DNA of 8,444 nucleotides, taken from the NCBI GenBank assembly GCA_013374505.1, contig QENJ01000244.1:1-8444 (forward strand), given 5' to 3'. The notes beneath the pieces were generated by a model that was given only the letters and a program-made list of their open reading frames with translations, had not been told where the DNA came from and did not search any database. A program made the position numbers and the translations under genes. This document shows positions 5,139 to 8,444 of the stretch, piece after piece. The stretch's first letter is position 1. Each line of letters starts with the position of its first letter. Source of the DNA: Candidatus Methanophagaceae archaeon. GTDB taxonomy: Archaea > Halobacteriota > Syntropharchaeia > Alkanophagales > Methanospirareceae.

Positions 5139-7229
5139 ATGACACATCACATAAGAAGAGAGCTATTACCCTTCACAGCAATTGTAGGGCAAGAGAAGAT
5201 GAAGAACGCGCTTATTCTGAATGCCATAAACCCACGTATAGGCGGAGTACTAATTCGAGGCGAGAAAGGCACAGCGAAATCCACTGCCGTTCGTGCGCTT
5301 GCCGAACTCCTGCCTGAGATCGAAGTGGTTAACGGCTGTACGTTCAATTGCAACCCTTACGACGAGAAAGAGATGTGCGACCTCTGCTACACGAATAAAG
5401 CGGCCGGCGAAAACTTGGAAGTAGCAAAACGCAGGATGTGGGTCGTGGACCTTCCGTTAGGTGCGACCGAAGATAGAGTCGTAGGCTCGATAGATGTAGA
5501 AAAGGCGATAAAAGAAGGGATAAAAGCGTTGGAGCCCGGGATATTAGCTGCTGCTAATAGAGGTATTCTATACATTGACGAGGTAAATCTTCTGGACGAC
5601 CATGTTGCCGATGTTATTTTAGATTCGGCTGCGATGGCAATAAACGTGGTTGAACGCGAAGGTATCTCGGTTTCTCATCCCGCTAAATTCATCTTGGTTG
5701 GAACTATGAACCCCGAGGAAGGCGTACTCAGACCGCAATTATTAGATAGATTTGGTCTTCAAGCAAGTGTAGAAAGTATAAACGATGTGGATACGCGGGT
5801 AGAAATAGTGAAGCTAGTGGAAAGCTTTGAAACTGACCCGCAAGCGTTCCGGGAACGGTTTGACGGAAAACAAAAAGAGTTGTGCGCTAAAATTGAGCGT
5901 GCTCAACGGATAGTTAGTGCTGTAACGATTAGCGATGACTTACTTAGGCTGACCGCGGATACCTGCATAAAACTCGGCGTAAGGACGCATAGAGCGGAAA
6001 TAGTCATAATTCGAGCGGCAAAAACGATTGCCGCATTTGATGGCAGGACGGAGGTCACTTCCGAGGACATAAAAGCGGCAATGGAATTAGCACTCCCGCA
6101 TAGAATGCGCAGAACGCCATTTGAACCTCCAAGTTTGGATACCGAAAAACTCGATGATATGATGTCTGAGAGTACAAAGAAGCAGCAGAAAGAAGAGGAA
6201 AACCATAAGCATGAGCATGAGCATGAGCATGAGCAAAAACGAGCAACGGAAGACAACAAAGAGCAGAGTGAGCATCATCATGACGAAACGCCAAAGACGC
6301 AGGATAGCGATATAACAGAGCCAGAAGAAGAATCAGTTTTTGTGGTTGGCGACCCGATTGATGCCGGCGTAATACGTAAAAAGCAAAAAAAAGACAAGAT
6401 ATATCGCAGGAAGGTATCAGGCAGGCGAATACCCACGCTCTCTCTTCGTAATAACGGTAAGTATGTGCGGGATTGCTACCCGAAAGGCGGAATAAAGGAT
6501 GTTGCGCTCGATGCGACTATACGAGCAGCGGCTCCCTATCAGAACGACCGAAGAGCCGATTCTGATTTAGCGGTGGTCATAAAAACGCAAGATATTCGTG
6601 AGAAGGTTCGTGTCGGCAAGGTATCAACAGCAACTATGTTTGTTGTGGACGCTTCGGGTTCTATGGGTGCGAATCGAAGGATGGAATCCGCGAAGGGCGC
6701 GGTGTGCTCGTTATTATTGGATTCGTATCAACAAAGGGACAAGGTCGGGATGGTTGCGTTTAAAGGTACCCGGACAGACGTGTTGCTGCCGTTGTGTTCA
6801 AGCGTAGATTTAGCATATAAATGTCTGCTGGAACTGCCAACCGGCGGAAGAACACCGTTAGCTGCGGGTATCGAGACGGGCCTGAACCTACTGATGACTG
6901 AGAAACGGAAAGATGAGAATGCGATACCCATTCTGCTGCTGATTTCTGACGGCCGTGCAAATGTTTCTTCGGCTGCCAATAAAGACATCAAGCAGGAGTT
7001 ATTGTCGCTTGCCGTGCAGGCACGGGCTAAAGGTATACATGTGGTTGTGATAGATACCGAACAGGTTAGTAAATCGTTTATACAGATGCAGCTTGGCTAT
7101 TGTCAGGATATAGCACGCTATTCCGGCGGGAACTATTATCCTCTCGCGGATTTGAACTCGGAAGTGGTGCATGATGTTGTTATTCAGGAGCGAAGTGTGT
7201 TGAACGATTTGCTGAATGTCTTAGGCTGA
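5139..7229 (+). CDS. Fused AAA+ ATPase / VWA metal-chelatase subunit (ChlI-ChlD type; possible cobalt or nickel chelatase partner)
   Basis: The product has 696 residues. The N-terminal AAA+ ATPase resembles ChlI/BchI: Walker A GEKGTAKS (41-48), Walker B ILYIDE (143-148), sensor-1 region VGTMN (to 191) and RPQLLDRFG with candidate arginine fingers. Four cysteines at 67, 71, 80 and 83 (C-x3-C ... C-x2-C) form a likely metal-binding insert. A charged linker at about 340-400 holds (HE)4 and HHH. The C-terminal VWA domain has the MIDAS motif DASGS (504-508), TP at about 572 and SDG at about 604. In this family the AAA+/VWA parts drive ATP-dependent metal insertion into tetrapyrroles, together with a large CobN/ChlH-type subunit that is not in this window. 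In archaea, cobaltochelatase or a related chelatase role is likelier than Mg chelatase, since chlorophyll is absent. The single-polypeptide I-D fusion of about 650-700 residues is the usual length for this archaeal/bacterial type. The stop is TGA, 49 bases from the convergent epimerase stop. Confidence 0.88.
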   Translation: MTHHIRRELLPFTAIVGQEKMKNALILNAINPRIGGVLIRGEKGTAKSTAVRALAELLPEIEVVNGCTFNCNPYDEKEMCDLCYTNKAAGENLEVAKRRMWVVDLPLGATEDRVVGSIDVEKAIKEGIKALEPGILAAANRGILYIDEVNLLDDHVADVILDSAAMAINVVEREGISVSHPAKFILVGTMNPEEGVLRPQLLDRFGLQASVESINDVDTRVEIVKLVESFETDPQAFRERFDGKQKELCAKIERAQRIVSAVTISDDLLRLTADTCIKLGVRTHRAEIVIIRAAKTIAAFDGRTEVTSEDIKAAMELALPHRMRRTPFEPPSLDTEKLDDMMSESTKKQQKEEENHKHEHEHEHEQKRATEDNKEQSEHHHDETPKTQDSDITEPEEESVFVVGDPIDAGVIRKKQKKDKIYRRKVSGRRIPTLSLRNNGKYVRDCYPKGGIKDVALDATIRAAAPYQNDRRADSDLAVVIKTQDIREKVRVGKVSTATMFVVDASGSMGANRRMESAKGAVCSLLLDSYQQRDKVGMVAFKGTRTDVLLPLCSSVDLAYKCLLELPTGGRTPLAAGIETGLNLLMTEKRKDENAIPILLLISDGRANVSSAANKDIKQELLSLAVQARAKGIHVVVIDTEQVSKSFIQMQLGYCQDIARYSGGNYYPLADLNSEVVHDVVIQERSVLNDLLNVLG
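6204..6233 (+). repeat. Hexamer tandem repeat encoding a His-Glu tract
   Basis: CATAAG followed by four exact CATGAG units encodes HK(HE)4 at residues 356-365 of the chelatase subunit. A further HHH lies at 379-381. Such a microsatellite can expand or contract by slippage without breaking frame. The tract is a plausible metal-binding, flexible linker between the ATPase and VWA domains. Confidence 0.8.
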
Positions 7230-7278
7230 AAAATGTGACGGGCTAAGTTTTGCTGTTTAACAATGTTCCCGGGTCGGG

Positions 7279-8193
7279 TCACGAAAACCACTTTACCGTC
7301 TCTTCCAAGCCCGTTTCTAAACGGTAACCCGGTTCGTAGCCGAATCCTGCTTTTGCTTTGGATACATCCGCTAACGAATGCAATACATCTCCTTTCCTTG
7401 GCTCCTCCAGGATTACACCCAGATCTTTATCCATTAGTTTCATCACGAGTTCTGCAAGTTCCTGTATGGTTATCCTGTTGCCGGACGCGATATTAAACAC
7501 GCCCGTGGCATCGCTATTCATTGCACGGATATTCGCGGTCACGACGTCCTTAACAAAGGTAAAATCCCTTGTCTGCTGACCGTCACCATAGATCAGCGGT
7601 GGCTCGTCTCGCAGAACACGACTCACAAACTTGGGTATAACCGCAGCGTAATCCGAGTAAGGATCCTGTTTGGGCCCATAAACATTGAAATAACGTAACG
7701 CAACCGTTTTTAACCCGTAAACTTCATTGAAGACGTTGCAATAGTGCTCACCCGTAAGTTTTGTCACCGCATAAGGCGACAACGGAGTTGGGGTCATATC
7801 CTCCCTCTTTGGCAGTTTCGGCGTATCGCCATATACGGAACTCGAAGAAGCGTAAATCACTTTCTTTACGTTACGATCCCTTGCTGCAACCAAAACATTC
7901 AATGTGCCAGTTATATTCGCGTTATTAGATGCAATCGGCTCATTTATACTCCGGGGTACCGAAGGGATCGCCGCCTGGTGCAAGACGCAATCCACATCTT
8001 TGAAAATCGTCTGCAACAACTCTAAATCCGTAATGCTACCATTAACAAACTTAATTGCCATCTCTTTGGTATTCGCCAGTTTGCCCGTGGATAAATCGTC
8101 CAGAACAATGACTTCATTCGCATTATCCTTTGATAGTACTTCCGCAATATTTGAGCCTATGAATCCTGCGCCGCCTGTTATGACTATTCTCAT
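7279..8193 (-). CDS. NAD-dependent nucleotide-sugar epimerase (UDP-glucose/UDP-GlcNAc 4-epimerase-like)
   Basis: The product is a 304-residue extended short-chain dehydrogenase. It has the Rossmann start MRIVITGGAGFIGSNI with the GxxGxxG NAD site (7-13). An Asp pair after strand 2 (VLDDLSTG) is typical of NAD-binding epimerases. The active site is SSSSVYG (about 116-122) with Tyr141-x3-Lys145 in SPYAVTKLTGE. Substrate-side motifs are LRYFNVYGPKQDPYSDYAAV, IPKF and YGDGQQTRDFTFVKDVV. These features fit GalE/WbpP-like UDP-hexose or UDP-N-acetylhexosamine 4-epimerases; exact substrate cannot be read from sequence. The ATG at 8191-8193 directly precedes the GGAGFIG motif. It lies 37 bases after the glmS stop on the same strand, so the two are probably one operon for UDP-amino-sugar supply to surface glycans or N-glycosylation. 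The stop is TGA. Confidence 0.88.
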   Translation of the reverse strand: MRIVITGGAGFIGSNIAEVLSKDNANEVIVLDDLSTGKLANTKEMAIKFVNGSITDLELLQTIFKDVDCVLHQAAIPSVPRSINEPIASNNANITGTLNVLVAARDRNVKKVIYASSSSVYGDTPKLPKREDMTPTPLSPYAVTKLTGEHYCNVFNEVYGLKTVALRYFNVYGPKQDPYSDYAAVIPKFVSRVLRDEPPLIYGDGQQTRDFTFVKDVVTANIRAMNSDATGVFNIASGNRITIQELAELVMKLMDKDLGVILEEPRKGDVLHSLADVSKAKAGFGYEPGYRLETGLEETVKWFS

Positions 8194-8230
8194 TTAGTGA
8201 TTAATTAGTTTGTAGGTATGATAATCATTC

Positions 8231-8444
8231 TCACTCCACAGTCACACTCTTCGCCAGATTCCGTGGCTTATCTATCTCACAGCCCCGTGCCTTTGCGGTC
8301 CAGTAAGCGAGCAAATGAAGCGCAACTGTATTGGGGATCGGCGAGAATATTGCACTTGTTCGGGGAACCCTAATCACTCTATCCACATATTTCTCCACCT
8401 CGTCATCGCCCGTTTCGGCAATTGCAATCACCGGTGCACCTCGT
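8231..8444 (-). CDS. glmS: Glutamine--fructose-6-phosphate aminotransferase (isomerizing), C-terminal end
   Basis: The last 70 residues of the protein are visible; the gene runs off the right edge. [60 protein letters not shown] and [10 protein letters not shown] match the end of the second SIS domain of GlmS. The closing [13 protein letters not shown] is a near-universal signature that carries the active-site lysine of the isomerase half. GlmS makes glucosamine-6-phosphate from fructose-6-phosphate and glutamine, the first committed step to UDP-GlcNAc, in the cytoplasm. The GTG at 8429-8431 is internal, not a start. The stop is TGA. No riboswitch can be judged, as the 5' end is outside the window. 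Confidence 0.93.
   Translation of the reverse strand, partial: RGAPVIAIAETGDDEVEKYVDRVIRVPRTSAIFSPIPNTVALHLLAYWTAKARGCEIDKPRNLAKSVTVE

Noticed and set aside
6055..6294. Minus-strand ORFs opposite the chelatase linker with HAHAHAHA or LMLMLMLM tracts
   Set aside because: They are artefacts of the CATGAG repeat read backwards within a confident coding gene.
7230..7278. Possible bidirectional terminator between the convergent chelatase and epimerase genes
   Set aside because: The 49-base gap has short T-runs (GTTTTG, GTTTAAC), but I found no convincing hairpin or long T-tract.

Overview
The window looks archaeal, most likely from an uncultivated methanogen- or ANME-like euryarchaeote (Halobacteriota). 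That placement is an inference. It rests on TATA-like boxes just upstream of starts, a parallel beta-helix (NosD-like) surface protein ending in a PEF-CTERM-type archaeosortase tail, and a fused AAA+/VWA chelatase subunit of the kind common in methanogens. No rRNA, tRNA or CRISPR array is visible.

Layout, left to right. (1) The end of an AT-rich unidentified gene, followed by a possible terminator hairpin. (2) A two-TM bacterial-type PH-domain membrane protein. (3) A secreted beta-helix repeat protein whose reading frame is interrupted once, by an in-frame TAG, before continuing intact to a sorting tail. (4) An intergenic region holding a decayed minus-strand transposon-associated ORF (DUF1670-like) between imperfect inverted repeats. 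(5) An AT-rich accessory cassette: a small ORF that is probably leaderless, then a roughly 370-aa protein with a C-terminal HEPN-like R-x4-H motif, then an open frame continuing past its TAA stop. (6) A 696-aa Mg/Co-chelatase-type ATPase-VWA fusion with a His-rich linker. (7) On the minus strand and convergent with it, the end of glmS followed by a nucleotide-sugar epimerase, which together suggest UDP-amino-sugar and surface-glycan synthesis.

The most unusual feature is a 40-bp element present four times, always intergenic, always in the same orientation and each time upstream of a plus-strand gene or gene pair. All four copies have exactly the same length, end in GGGGCT and are followed by A/T-rich sequence. 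One copy forms half of a 17-bp-stem inverted repeat. I do not recognise this family. It could be a MITE-like mobile repeat, a shared regulatory site or a structured RNA.

The core genes (chelatase, epimerase, glmS) are confident calls. The accessory region from about 1 to 5100 is mostly families of uncertain role.
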